DNA from: Bifidobacterium breve
Lineage (GTDB): Bacteria; Actinomycetota; Acidimicrobiia; Acidimicrobiales; Ilumatobacteraceae
Length of the DNA stretch: 34,695 nt
Direction: 5' to 3'
NCBI GenBank assembly: GCA_945901725.1
Contig: CAMDLK010000014.1
Coordinates: 1 to 34,695, forward strand
In this document: one piece after another, positions 1 through 7,254 of the stretch
How positions within the stretch are numbered: position 1 is the stretch's first letter
Layout: each line of letters begins with the position of its first letter
Position numbers and translations under genes: made by a program
Notes under the pieces: model-generated
What the model was told of the DNA's origin: nothing
The model's database searches: none
What the model saw: the letters and a program-made list of their open reading frames with translations, nothing else

Positions 1-327
1 ATCTAACGCAACCTCTATGAGCGCTTCGTCAAGTGGGTACAAGCCGCTTGCAAAACGTCGTACTCCGGCTTTATCGCCGAGCGCTTCACGAATTGCTTCG
101 CCAACACAGATTGCAACATCTTCCACGGTGTGGTGTGTATCGATGTGCAAATCACCTTTGGCTGCGATGGTAAGGTCAAACCCGCCGTGACGTGCCAACT
201 GCTCAAGCATGTGGTCATAAAACGGAATACCGGTCGAGATAGACGCAGTCCCCGAACCGTCAAGATTGATGGACACATCGATAGATGTCTCTTTTGTGTT
301 GCGGGTGACCTGTGCTGTACGTGCCAT
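1..327 (-). CDS. hisB: Imidazoleglycerol-phosphate dehydratase, N-terminal part (cut by window edge)
   Basis: Histidine biosynthesis enzyme that dehydrates imidazoleglycerol phosphate to imidazoleacetol phosphate in the cytoplasm. Only the first 109 codons are present; the reading frame runs off the left edge without a stop. The visible part carries the metal-binding hallmarks of the family: [16 protein letters not shown] (residues 36-51, with H39 and H47) and [10 protein letters not shown] (61-70, with H61, H65, H66 and E69), which bind the two manganese ions. The start is the ATG at 327-325; the residues before the first motif match the usual short N-terminus. It lies 56 bases downstream of hisC on the same strand and is probably co-transcribed with it; HisC uses HisB's product. 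No clear Shine-Dalgarno is visible. Confidence 0.95.
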   Translation of the reverse strand, partial: MARTAQVTRNTKETSIDVSINLDGSGTASISTGIPFYDHMLEQLARHGGFDLTIAAKGDLHIDTHHTVEDVAICVGEAIREALGDKAGVRRFASGLYPLDEALIEVALD

Positions 328-383
328 GTCTCTATTCTCGCCGCTCAACGCCCGTCTCGGACTGTCAATTACGTGATTTCTGC

Positions 384-1451
384 CTAATTAGTCGACAAAG
401 CGGTCGACAGTGCACCCAAGAAGGCCGAGTTCTCATCTGGTGTACCCACTGTGACCCGCAAACAGCCAGTCAACCTCGGTGTCGTACTGAAATCGCGCAC
501 CAGAACCCCTGAGTCAACCATTCGTTGCCACACAGCGGACGCCACAGTTGAACGGGGCCGAAACAGAATGAAATTAGACCCACTCGGCCAAACATCGCAG
601 TCCATGTCGCTGATTGCAGCGAAGACGCGAGCGCGTTCTGACTTGATGAGATCAACGCGCTGTTCCATTTCGGACACAAAACCAAGCGCAGCGATAGTTG
701 CTGCTTGCTTGAACGAATCCAGATGATACGGAAGCACTGCAATCTCAAGATCAGCGATCATTTGCTTTGGCGCTACCACGTAGCCCACTCGCAATCCTGC
801 CATGGACAAAGTTTTTGAGAACGTTCGAGTGACTGCTAGTGGCTTGTCTTCAGACACCAAGTCGATGGCTGACCATTCGGAGAATTCTGCATAGGCCTCA
901 TCAACAACGACCACTCCTGTCGTGTGCGCAAGCATTGTCTCTAGGTTCTCTCGTGGCTCAATAATTCCTGTCGGATTATTCGGATTACACAAGAACGACA
1001 CAGACGGCTTATGACGCGTCAACACGCGCTCAATTTCTAGTGCGTCAAGTGTGAGGTCAGCTTTGCGCTCACCTTGCACAACCTCGGCCCCAGTGACGCG
1101 TGCAATCTGGGAATACATCTGATACGTGGGTTCAAAAGTTGCGACACAACGACCGGCACCGCCATATGCCAACAGAATTGTTTGAATGACTTCATTAGAA
1201 CCATTGGCCACAAAAACATTTGCTGGGGACACGTTGTGTCGACGCGCAATAGTTTCGCGTAGTTCAGTTACTGCTCTATCGGGGTAACGATTCCATTGAA
1301 TTGACCTTGCAATGTCAGCAACCGCGTCAAGCCAGGCATCAGGCGGTGGAAACGGAGACTCGTTTGTATTCAAGCGAACGGGAACATCAACTTGAGCAGA
1401 GTGATATCCACTCATCGCCTGAATTTGTTCTCGGGGATTGAATGTGGTCAC
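384..1451 (-). CDS. hisC: Histidinol-phosphate aminotransferase
   Basis: PLP-dependent class I/II aminotransferase that converts imidazoleacetol phosphate to histidinol phosphate using glutamate. The protein is 355 aa, the usual HisC length. Visible motifs are LNTNESPF near residues 28-34, CNPNNPTG at 155-162, VDEAYAEF at 183-190 and [14 protein letters not shown] from 211, with K213 as the PLP-binding lysine. R221 and the C-terminal [12 protein letters not shown] segment fit substrate carboxylate binding. The start is a GTG at 1451 with a TAAGTT box 6 nt upstream, so it may have its own leaderless promoter in addition to read-through from nth and the 63-aa gene. hisB follows 56 bases downstream. 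HisC paralogues can act on other amino acids, but the hisB neighbour favours histidine synthesis. Confidence 0.95.
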   Translation of the reverse strand: MTTFNPREQIQAMSGYHSAQVDVPVRLNTNESPFPPPDAWLDAVADIARSIQWNRYPDRAVTELRETIARRHNVSPANVFVANGSNEVIQTILLAYGGAGRCVATFEPTYQMYSQIARVTGAEVVQGERKADLTLDALEIERVLTRHKPSVSFLCNPNNPTGIIEPRENLETMLAHTTGVVVVDEAYAEFSEWSAIDLVSEDKPLAVTRTFSKTLSMAGLRVGYVVAPKQMIADLEIAVLPYHLDSFKQAATIAALGFVSEMEQRVDLIKSERARVFAAISDMDCDVWPSGSNFILFRPRSTVASAVWQRMVDSGVLVRDFSTTPRLTGCLRVTVGTPDENSAFLGALSTALSTN

Positions 1452-1457
1452 AACGGC

Positions 1458-1463
1458 AACTTA
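1458..1463 (-). promoter_or_regulatory. Candidate leaderless -10 box of hisC
   Basis: TAAGTT on the minus strand, 6 nt upstream of the GTG start of hisC, inside the 29-base gap after the 63-aa gene. It fits the TANNNT pattern seen before several other starts in this window, and no Shine-Dalgarno is visible. Inferred from sequence only. Confidence 0.45.
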
Positions 1464-1480
1464 GTCAACGAAGCCACGAA

Positions 1481-1672
1481 CTAGCGGGCAATTTTCTCTG
1501 CACGAATCAGTAACCGCTCAGCTGACAACAAAGCTCGCTCTGCTTCATACATTGCACTGACAAGATCTTCATGGTTTGCACCAATGTTCTCAATCAGTCC
1601 CGCGACTCTCGTTCGGTAGCGATTTACTGCGTCTGCTGCTGCGCCTAGTTCGGCACAAATGGTGGCTGTCAT
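1481..1672 (-). CDS. Small helical protein of unknown function (63 aa)
   Basis: I do not recognise a family. The 63 residues contain no signal peptide, cysteine pair or membrane segment. They look like two amphipathic helices: one around residues 10-30 and a second, rich in A, E, L and R (AERALLSAERLLIRAEKIAR), at the C-terminus, suggesting a small helical hairpin or coiled coil. Support for a real gene is positional: it lies on the same strand between nth (24-base gap) and hisC (29-base gap), and its ATG is preceded by TAGCGT with a 7-nt spacer, the same leaderless promoter layout as its neighbours. It fills a space that would otherwise be about 245 bases empty in a very dense region. Function unknown; possibly only a conserved operon passenger. 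Confidence 0.6.
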   Translation of the reverse strand: MTATICAELGAAADAVNRYRTRVAGLIENIGANHEDLVSAMYEAERALLSAERLLIRAEKIAR

Positions 1673-1679
1673 CGCACTG

Positions 1680-1685
1680 ACGCTA
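1680..1685 (-). promoter_or_regulatory. Candidate leaderless -10 box of the 63-aa gene
   Basis: TAGCGT on the minus strand followed by 7 nt and the ATG at 1672. It lies between the nth stop codon and the small gene. Matches the TANNNT-N6/7-start pattern repeated in the window. Confidence 0.45.
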
Positions 1686-1696
1686 CTTGACTGCCG

Positions 1697-2359
1697 TCAC
1701 TTCGTCTTTGACTTTGATGGCATCAGACTGGAAGGGCAGATATCTTCGAACTCACAGATGCCACATTTCGGCTTCTTTGCGTCACACACACGACGCCCGT
1801 GCAAGATGAGACGTAGTCCGAACCTGCCCCACTCTGGCGGATCAATGAATCCATTGAGGACCTTTTCCACCTTCACTGGATCTTCTTCTGTGGTGAGCCC
1901 AAGACGCCGAGACAACCGGCCGACATGCGTATCAACAGCGAGCCCCGGCAAATCAAAGACAACGCTGCGCAATACATTTGCAGTTTTGCGACCAACACCG
2001 GGAAGCGTTACTAGGTCTTCCATCTCATGCGGGATGACGCCACCAAATCGATCAACAACATTGCGACCCATGCCAATGAGATTCTTTGCTTTGCTCTGGT
2101 AAAAACCTGTCGAGCGAATAATGGCCTCAAGTTCCGTTGGATTCGCCTCTGCCAATGCTTCTGGAGTTGGGTACTTCGCAAACAGCGCCGGAGTCACCAT
2201 ATTCACTCGCACATCGGTACATTGCGCCGACAAGATGGTGGCTGCCAGCAGTTCATAGGCGTTTGAGTGGGTCAGTTCGCACTCGGCAGACGGATACAAC
2301 TCCTCTAGTCGAGTGGCTATTTCTTTTGCGCGACCAGCTGGCGTTCTCGGCTTTCCCAT
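1697..2359 (-). CDS. nth: Endonuclease III (DNA glycosylase / AP lyase)
   Basis: Base-excision-repair enzyme that removes oxidised pyrimidines and cleaves the abasic site. From the ATG at 2359 the protein is 220 aa. It shows the helix-hairpin-helix LPGVGRKTANV with the catalytic lysine (K125 in this numbering), the catalytic aspartate in LAVDTHVGRLSRR (D143), and a C-terminal iron-sulphur motif C-X6-C-X2-C-X5-C (CDAKKPKCGICEFEDIC). An upstream GTG at 2392 would add 11 residues, but it overlaps the divergent mshD start, and the ATG has a TACCTT box exactly 6 nt upstream, so I prefer the ATG. It is the first gene of a minus-strand run with the 63-aa gene, hisC and hisB; there is no obvious functional link between repair and histidine synthesis. 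Confidence 0.95.
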   Translation of the reverse strand: MGKPRTPAGRAKEIATRLEELYPSAECELTHSNAYELLAATILSAQCTDVRVNMVTPALFAKYPTPEALAEANPTELEAIIRSTGFYQSKAKNLIGMGRNVVDRFGGVIPHEMEDLVTLPGVGRKTANVLRSVVFDLPGLAVDTHVGRLSRRLGLTTEEDPVKVEKVLNGFIDPPEWGRFGLRLILHGRRVCDAKKPKCGICEFEDICPSSLMPSKSKTK

Positions 2360-2365
2360 GGCCAA

Positions 2366-2375
2366 AAGGTACCCT
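2366..2375. promoter_or_regulatory. Overlapping divergent leaderless -10 boxes of nth and mshD
   Basis: On the minus strand TACCTT (2371-2366) lies 6 nt from the nth ATG; on the plus strand TACCCT (2370-2375) lies 7 nt from the mshD GTG. The two hexamers share two base pairs in the palindrome GGTACC. The whole gap between the coding regions is 23 bases, so polymerase could probably occupy only one direction at a time. Inference from position and pattern. Confidence 0.5.
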
Positions 2376-2382
2376 GACAGCC

Positions 2383-3306
2383 GTGCGTTCACTCGAAATC
2401 AAGAGACAGATGGACCCGTCAAGCATTGACGAGGTCTCAGCACTGATAGACGACACGTGGCGGGCAGATGGAGTTCGCCCACTGAACGACCATCTTTGGC
2501 TCGATTTGCGTGAAGGCGGACGTAAAGGATTCGCCGGAGTCATCGTTCGCGACGCAGATCACGACCACATTGTGGGGTACTGCCAGGTGTCTCGAGGAAA
2601 CGAGTCATGGTCCCTCGACCTCATTGTGCACCCCCATCACCGATACGACTCGATGGAGATTGCGCCAGACCTGATCACGGCGGCGCTCGACATCGTTGCA
2701 AGCGAAGGAGGCGGACATGTGCATTGGTGGGTTTTTGAGCCAAACAACATTCACAGACAACTCGCGCACAACGCAGGGCTTGCATCTGGTCGACACTTGG
2801 TACAGATGCGCAGGTCTCTTCCTCTGAGCGATGAACAACTCGCCCTCGCCGCCGATTTCGTGACGACGCCATTTCGAACGGGTGTTGATGAAGACGCATG
2901 GCTTGCGGTTAACAACGCTGCTTTCAGCACACACCCAGAGCAAGGCGGATGGACGCGCGATGTCATTGCTGCTCGCCAAGCCGAGAACTGGTACAACCCA
3001 GAGGGCTTTCTGATGCACTGGGATGAATCCACTCTTGCTGCTTTCTGCTGGACCAAAGTGCACCGCGATACTGACCCACAGATGGGTGAAATTTATGTTC
3101 TCGCTGTCGACCCTGCACATGCCAGTAAGGGACTTGGCCGACGCATGACAATTGCTGGCCTCGCGTATTTGGCCAAGCAAAAAGTGCCTCTTGCAATGTT
3201 GTATGTCGACGCCGATAACGCAGCGGCAATGTCTGTATACACTTCGCTCGGATTCACCCCCCATCACCGCGAACTCGCCTTCATCGGCGATGTTGCAGCA
3301 AAGTAA
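2383..3306 (+). CDS. mshD: Mycothiol synthase (tandem GNAT acetyltransferase)
   Basis: Final step of mycothiol synthesis: acetylates Cys-GlcN-Ins with acetyl-CoA to give mycothiol, the main low-molecular-weight thiol of Actinobacteria. The protein has two GNAT folds: a degenerate N-terminal one (ending in the Q-M-R-R-SLPL segment) and an active C-terminal one. Signature stretches are NNAAFSTHPEQGGWT, FCWTKVH, GEIYVLAVDP, the acetyl-CoA loop KGLGRRMT and MLYVDADNAAAMSVYTSLGF, all as in mycobacterial MshD. The GTG at 2383 gives 307 aa, includes the first beta strand (SLEIKR) and has a TACCCT box 7 nt upstream; ATG at 2410 is the alternative. The open frame extends further upstream but overlaps nth antisense and is not needed. 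rlmN follows after 3 bases. Confidence 0.93.
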   Translation: MRSLEIKRQMDPSSIDEVSALIDDTWRADGVRPLNDHLWLDLREGGRKGFAGVIVRDADHDHIVGYCQVSRGNESWSLDLIVHPHHRYDSMEIAPDLITAALDIVASEGGGHVHWWVFEPNNIHRQLAHNAGLASGRHLVQMRRSLPLSDEQLALAADFVTTPFRTGVDEDAWLAVNNAAFSTHPEQGGWTRDVIAARQAENWYNPEGFLMHWDESTLAAFCWTKVHRDTDPQMGEIYVLAVDPAHASKGLGRRMTIAGLAYLAKQKVPLAMLYVDADNAAAMSVYTSLGFTPHHRELAFIGDVAAK

Positions 3307-3309
3307 CTC

Positions 3310-4365
3310 ATGACAACTCTCTACGATCCAACTCGCGAAGAAATCGCAGCAATTCTTGAAGGTGAAGCGTCGTATCGCCTCGACCAACTGTGGTCTGGTA
3401 TGTACACACACTTTAAGAAACCGTCTGATATTCAAACTCTGCCTGCAGCGTTGCGCGCCAAACTAGATGCACAGTTGCCAGAAGGACTCATCGAGATTCG
3501 TCGTGAGACTTCAGAAAATGGCGACACCGTGAAGTTTTTGTGGCACCTTCTTGAGGGCAACCACCCCATCGAAACTGTTCTTATGTATTACGACGAGCGC
3601 GCAACAGTGTGCGTTAGTACTCAAGCTGGCTGCGCAATGGCGTGCGGGTTTTGCGCAACAGGCCAAGCAGGTTTTAATCGTCAACTATCCCCTGGTGAAA
3701 TTGTCGAGCAAGTTGTACGAAGCGCTCGCGAAGCAGCAACCAAGAATCGCCGCATCGACAACATTGTCTTCATGGGAATGGGCGAACCCCTAGCCAACGA
3801 ACCAAATGTGTGGGCTGCTGTTGAACGAATCCATGGCGACATCGGTATTTCTGCTCGTCATCTCACCATCTCAACCGTTGGCATTGTGCCAGGCATCAAA
3901 GCCCTAACTCAACGCCCTTTGCCAGTGAATCTTGCAGTGTCACTGCATGCAGCACGCGACCAACTGCGTACCGAACTTGTTCCGATTAATGAGCGCTACC
4001 CACTCAAGATGCTGATGGAAACATGTCGTGAATACCTGTTCACAAAGGGTCGCCGCATCACATTTGAATGGGCTCTCATTGATGCAGTGAACGACACGGA
4101 CCGTGACGCTCGCGAACTTGCTGAATTATGCTTACAACTCACCCCAGCAGCTCACGTCAACCTTATTCCGTTGAACCCAACACCAGGTTGGCCAACGGTT
4201 GGAAGTTCGCCAGGCCGAGTTGCAGCTTTTCAACGACTACTACGCGACCTTGGCGTTAACGCCACCACGCGACAGAACCGCGGTACAGAAATTGCCGCTG
4301 CGTGCGGACAGTTAGCAGCAGGCCAGCCAGTTACTTTGAACGCATCTCGCGGTCAAAGTAAATAA
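3310..4365 (+). CDS. rlmN: Dual-specificity RNA methyltransferase RlmN (radical SAM)
   Basis: Methylates C2 of adenine 2503 in 23S rRNA, and of A37 in some tRNAs, using two S-adenosylmethionines. The 351-aa protein has the radical-SAM cysteines C108-X3-C112-X2-C115 (CAMACGFC), the SAM-binding FMGMGEP segment, SVSLHA-type stretch LAVSLHAARD, and the conserved C-terminal cysteine C332 in RQNRGTEIAAACGQL that forms the methylated-cysteine/RNA adduct. It starts 3 bases after the mshD stop, so it is probably translated from the mshD transcript; no strong Shine-Dalgarno is visible. Its last 13 bases overlap the 3' end of the DUF6285 gene on the opposite strand. Confidence 0.96.
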   Translation: MTTLYDPTREEIAAILEGEASYRLDQLWSGMYTHFKKPSDIQTLPAALRAKLDAQLPEGLIEIRRETSENGDTVKFLWHLLEGNHPIETVLMYYDERATVCVSTQAGCAMACGFCATGQAGFNRQLSPGEIVEQVVRSAREAATKNRRIDNIVFMGMGEPLANEPNVWAAVERIHGDIGISARHLTISTVGIVPGIKALTQRPLPVNLAVSLHAARDQLRTELVPINERYPLKMLMETCREYLFTKGRRITFEWALIDAVNDTDRDARELAELCLQLTPAAHVNLIPLNPTPGWPTVGSSPGRVAAFQRLLRDLGVNATTRQNRGTEIAAACGQLAAGQPVTLNASRGQSK

Positions 4366-4694
4366 CGCGGGTTCGCCACCCGCACTTTGTCCTCGACAAC
4401 GGGGCGCAACCGATTGAGTACATCGACAAGATTTGCATCAAATGCACCCTCGCGAATCGCAGCAGCCAATTCGGCATCGTCGTTCATTCCAAACGACGCC
4501 AAGACTTCTTGATGTCGGACTTCTTGATCTGGACCAAGTTCAAGTTCACGGCGAACAATGTCGATCATGTTGATTGCTACTCGTGTATGAAATTGCAAGC
4601 GGCCATCGACGCCTGGCAGCAAGTCCCGCTCCATCCATTCATGGAGTGCTTCAAGAAGTTCTGCGGCTGTCGGCCGGTCATGCGGGGCGGTCAT
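4353..4694 (-). CDS. DUF6285 domain protein
   Basis: A 113-aa soluble protein, probably all-helical. It resembles the DUF6285 family, which is typically encoded directly after an aminoglycoside-phosphotransferase-fold protein in fatty-acid or acyl-CoA gene clusters; assignment is from remembered family features (TAAELLEALHEWMERDLLP near the N-terminus, FHTRVAINMIDIVRREL at about 36-52). Its start overlaps the stop of the upstream kinase gene by four bases (ATGA), so the two are probably translationally coupled. Its stop codon lies inside the rlmN 3' end. Biochemical role unknown; it is likely a partner of the kinase-like protein. Confidence 0.8.
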   Translation of the reverse strand: MTAPHDRPTAAELLEALHEWMERDLLPGVDGRLQFHTRVAINMIDIVRRELELGPDQEVRHQEVLASFGMNDDAELAAAIREGAFDANLVDVLNRLRPVVEDKVRVANPRYLL

Positions 4695-5644
4695 TGCGTT
4701 CTTTCAGTAAGGAGTTCAATCAGGTCATACTCATTTTCACAGACTCGCCGACCGATGGCAGCCAACTCATGACTTCGTGCAATTCTCATCAGATGTGTCG
4801 CAGCTTGTGAGATGCAGATAATTCCCCACTTCAACGTGCCGAGAATTTCCCACCATCGCACGACATCAGGGTCTGGCCGCACACCAGTTACAGATGCATA
4901 CGCATCAAATAACTGGTCATATGTGCCGAGGCCCGCTGCAGGAAAGGCTCCTCCGAATCGCCATGCTCGTACGCATAGCCACCCAAGGTCTTCCATTGGG
5001 TCTCCAATGTGGGCAAGTTCCCAGTCAAGAATTGCGGAGAGTCCATTGTCATTCACCATGATGTTGCCGAGGCGATAATCGCCATGAACCAAACATGACG
5101 ATGTGGTCTCTGGTTTGTTTATCTCTAGCCAGCGAAACGCAGCTTCAAAGACCGGGTGAGGTTCACCGAGGTCACGCAGAACCGTTTGGTATCTCATCAT
5201 CTGGTCATCGGCCACCAACCCGGGAATCGAGGAGACATCTATCTGATGCAAATGTGCCGCAGCTTGACCCAATTGTGAGGTGAGGACTTTACGGGCTGTA
5301 TCGAATTTGTCATCTCTCAGGATCTTGCGAGCAATGGTTTCACCTTCCACCGCGCGCACAATCATGAATGGAGCCTTTAGTTCTGTTCTATCGGCGCCGT
5401 CCACAACCAACTCAGCAACTGGAACGCCTGCGTAGTACGCAGCTGACAAAACACGTGGCTCGACTTGGAATCCGCCAATAGTGCCTGGCCGCACCCGCTG
5501 CAAGACGAATTCATCACCATCAGCCGCAAAACGCCATGTTTCACGCGACGCTCCGCCGGACAAGCGTTGAAGATTTGTAATGCTGGCTACGTTCAAGACG
5601 CGCGCCAACCCTTGCTCAAGTTCCTCGTGTGTAGAGCCGACCAT
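4691..5644 (-). CDS. Phosphotransferase family protein (APH/ACAD10-like kinase fold)
   Basis: A 317-aa protein with the aminoglycoside-phosphotransferase fold. It has the N-lobe glycine loop LSGGASRETWRF (29-39), the Brenner motif LVHGDYRLGNIMV (H187, D189, N194) and the metal-binding ILDWELAHIGDP (D207). Such proteins (ACAD10 N-terminal-like) usually occur with acyl-CoA dehydrogenases and DUF6285 and are thought to phosphorylate hydroxyacyl-CoA intermediates or related small molecules; antibiotic resistance is unlikely. No acyl-CoA dehydrogenase lies in the window. It is followed by DUF6285 with an ATGA overlap. The start is the ATG at 5644; no Shine-Dalgarno is seen, and a CAGAGT hexamer lies 6 nt upstream, a weak match to the leaderless pattern. 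Confidence 0.88.
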   Translation of the reverse strand: MVGSTHEELEQGLARVLNVASITNLQRLSGGASRETWRFAADGDEFVLQRVRPGTIGGFQVEPRVLSAAYYAGVPVAELVVDGADRTELKAPFMIVRAVEGETIARKILRDDKFDTARKVLTSQLGQAAAHLHQIDVSSIPGLVADDQMMRYQTVLRDLGEPHPVFEAAFRWLEINKPETTSSCLVHGDYRLGNIMVNDNGLSAILDWELAHIGDPMEDLGWLCVRAWRFGGAFPAAGLGTYDQLFDAYASVTGVRPDPDVVRWWEILGTLKWGIICISQAATHLMRIARSHELAAIGRRVCENEYDLIELLTERTQ

Positions 5645-5696
5645 GTCTCTACTCTGTCATGCCCGACACCGTGTCTTCGTGCCCAGCGAACCTCGC

Positions 5697-6122
5697 TTAC
5701 GCCCCGTGAACGACCCGAGCCAACCCGGCTTTTCCTGCTTCAACTTGAGCAGCGAGAACTCTGTCGAGGATGCCAGCAGTCCACAGGGTTCCGCCATAGG
5801 AAAGATCAACAGTCACGACGCAACCCGCGTCCGCTGCTTGCAGCGTGACGGCCATGGTCCACGGCGAATGCTGCCTTCCGTCAATCTCATCACGTTCAAA
5901 AACGATGTGTTGTGAGGTGTTCACGATGCGTTTCATACGCAAACGTTTGGACCGAGCAAATACTCCGACCTTTGCGCGTAATTCAACATTCCACACTCCG
6001 TCGCCTTCGGCTTTGACGTCGTGCACCATCGGCATCCACTTGACATACTGAACAAGATCTGCAACATAGGGATACACAAGAGTTGGCTGTACATCAACTT
6101 TGACATCAGATGAATACTGCAT
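5697..6122 (-). CDS. SRPBCC (START-like) ligand-binding protein
   Basis: A 141-aa single-domain protein of the SRPBCC/polyketide-cyclase superfamily, recognised from the N-terminal strand-helix pattern (VKVDVQPTLVYPYVADLVQYVKWMP), the W near residue 29, the central strands ending in RMKRIV and IVFERDE, and the long C-terminal helix (AGILDRVLAAQVEAG). Members bind hydrophobic ligands in a helix-grip pocket and do not share one reaction, so no substrate can be assigned. There is no signal peptide. It starts 5 bases after the DUF3499 stop and is part of the same minus-strand run; 52 bases separate it from the kinase-fold gene downstream. Confidence 0.8.
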   Translation of the reverse strand: MQYSSDVKVDVQPTLVYPYVADLVQYVKWMPMVHDVKAEGDGVWNVELRAKVGVFARSKRLRMKRIVNTSQHIVFERDEIDGRQHSPWTMAVTLQAADAGCVVTVDLSYGGTLWTAGILDRVLAAQVEAGKAGLARVVHGA

Positions 6123-6127
6123 GTGAT

Positions 6128-6571
6128 TTACTCTTCATCTTTCGGCTGCTGACCAAATGCTTTACCTAACAATCGACCAAATGAAGGCTGGTCATCATCT
6201 GATTGAACTGTTTTTGCAATTCTTGGGGACCATGGAATTGCTTGAGTCTCATCGGGATCCGGATTCCCCTCGAATAGCGAAGGACGTTCTCGTTCTACCT
6301 TTTTGGTAGTCACACGTTTCTCACGAACAACTGGCGGTGGTTGCGGATCATCATTGACTCGAAACAATTTCGGCACAGCGTCTCTTCGATCATCAATGGT
6401 CCAACCCTGCGGAACGCTCAGTGCATTGGCGTGACGGCGACAGAGACGGCCGGCTAATTCACGGTCTGGAACAGCTCGGTTGTCTATCCACACAAGAAGT
6501 TGCGCTTTGTCAATGCCGTAAGACACTTCAGCAAGACCTGCGCATCCAGGTCTTTCACATAATTTTCGCAC
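6128..6571 (-). CDS. DUF3499 family protein
   Basis: An actinobacterial family of unknown function. The N-terminal 60 residues are the family core: KLCERPGC (C5-X4-C10), then RLCRRHANAL (C44-X2-H47) and SVPQGWTIDD, which together look like a single zinc site (three Cys, one His). The remaining ~85 residues are charged and low-complexity (VREKRVTTKKVERERP, PDPDETQ), probably disordered. I chose the GTG at 6571, giving 147 aa, because DUF3499 proteins start just before the first cysteine and TATCGT lies 7 nt upstream. An open frame extends to 6751 but runs antisense-free into the end of the DnaJ gene and adds residues foreign to the family. GTG at 6577 is also possible. The SRPBCC gene follows after 5 bases. 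Confidence 0.82.
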   Translation of the reverse strand: MRKLCERPGCAGLAEVSYGIDKAQLLVWIDNRAVPDRELAGRLCRRHANALSVPQGWTIDDRRDAVPKLFRVNDDPQPPPVVREKRVTTKKVERERPSLFEGNPDPDETQAIPWSPRIAKTVQSDDDQPSFGRLLGKAFGQQPKDEE

Positions 6572-6578
6572 TAACACA

Positions 6579-6584
6579 ACGATA
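6579..6584 (-). promoter_or_regulatory. Candidate leaderless -10 box of the DUF3499 gene
   Basis: TATCGT on the minus strand, 7 nt upstream of the GTG at 6571, in the 71-base gap after the DnaJ gene. It supports an internal promoter and the GTG 6571 start. Confidence 0.4.
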
Positions 6585-6642
6585 GTTCCAATTGGCCAGT
6601 ATCTGGACCATCTTTCACGGGAACTCGTGTGCAGATATGCAG

Positions 6643-7254
6643 TTACCCAGGGACTCCTGGCAACTGCACGCCTGGCAGAGGGCGTGCGGGAAAAACACAT
6701 ACAACACCCATGCCCTGACGATCTTTGAACTGACCCATTCCAAGCGGGCAAGACCGATCAAGAGCTATCAATTGCTCCACAACAGCGTCGTGAGGTTCAG
6801 TACAAGAAATTTCCACTGCCGATAGAGATGAGTCGATGTTGACACAGGAGCCAGAGGTCAACAGTTGATCAATAGGACGAGGCGCTGACGGAGAAGTCAT
6901 TGCGTGGCCAATCAACACCAAAACTGCACCAACAACACAGGCGATAATCATTCCTCGCCATGGAAATCGTGCAGGGGCGTACGAAATGACAGGCTCAGAA
7001 TTACGCAAGCCACTACTCACGAAAGAAGAGTTCGAGACGAAAGTTGAAGCGTCATAGGCTCGACGCAATTGAGGACTAGACAAAGTTTTCCAAGCAATAT
7101 TTAGTTCAGTCATTCGCTGTGATTCATTAGCTGAATTCACATTGATGTCGGGATGAACTGCACGCATTCTTTCTCGATATGCACGCCGAATTTCATCGGT
7201 ACTTGCTCCTACGGACACACCGAGAACTTGATAGTGAGTTTTCTCAGTACCCAT
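6643..7254 (-). CDS. J-domain membrane protein with a Septum_form-like extracytoplasmic domain
   Basis: A 203-aa protein in three parts. Residues 4-70 are a J domain (THYQVLGVSVGAS, HPD at 34-36, LRRAYD), which would stimulate the ATPase of a DnaK/Hsp70. Residues 101-118 are one hydrophobic membrane span. Residues ~125-200 contain four cysteines and the signature EISCTEPHDAVV, resembling the C-X2-PH-x-x-V pattern of actinobacterial Septum_form domains; the cysteines could form disulphides outside the cell. Orientation (J domain inside) is inferred. The start is the ATG at 7254, giving a normal J-domain N-terminus; an in-frame start at 7287 would deepen the overlap with the upstream dehydrogenase. 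Even so it overlaps that gene by 11 bases. No glycine-rich or zinc-finger region of true DnaJ is present. Confidence 0.85.
   Translation of the reverse strand: MGTEKTHYQVLGVSVGASTDEIRRAYRERMRAVHPDINVNSANESQRMTELNIAWKTLSSPQLRRAYDASTFVSNSSFVSSGLRNSEPVISYAPARFPWRGMIIACVVGAVLVLIGHAMTSPSAPRPIDQLLTSGSCVNIDSSLSAVEISCTEPHDAVVEQLIALDRSCPLGMGQFKDRQGMGVVCVFPARPLPGVQLPGVPG

Noticed and set aside
2137-2382. Long upstream extension of the mshD frame
   Set aside because: It runs antisense through nth, and its residues do not resemble MshD; the family N-terminus fits GTG 2383.
2605-3435. 276-aa minus-strand ORF across mshD
   Set aside because: Antisense shadow of a clearly coding, family-conserved gene; no domain in its own translation.
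5665-5675. GACAC-C-GTGTC inverted repeat upstream of the kinase-fold gene
   Set aside because: Only five base pairs and no adjacent promoter features; expected by chance at this length.
6572-6751. N-terminal extension of the DUF3499 frame to 6751
   Set aside because: It overlaps the 3' end of the DnaJ-like gene in another frame, and DUF3499 proteins begin just before their first cysteine.
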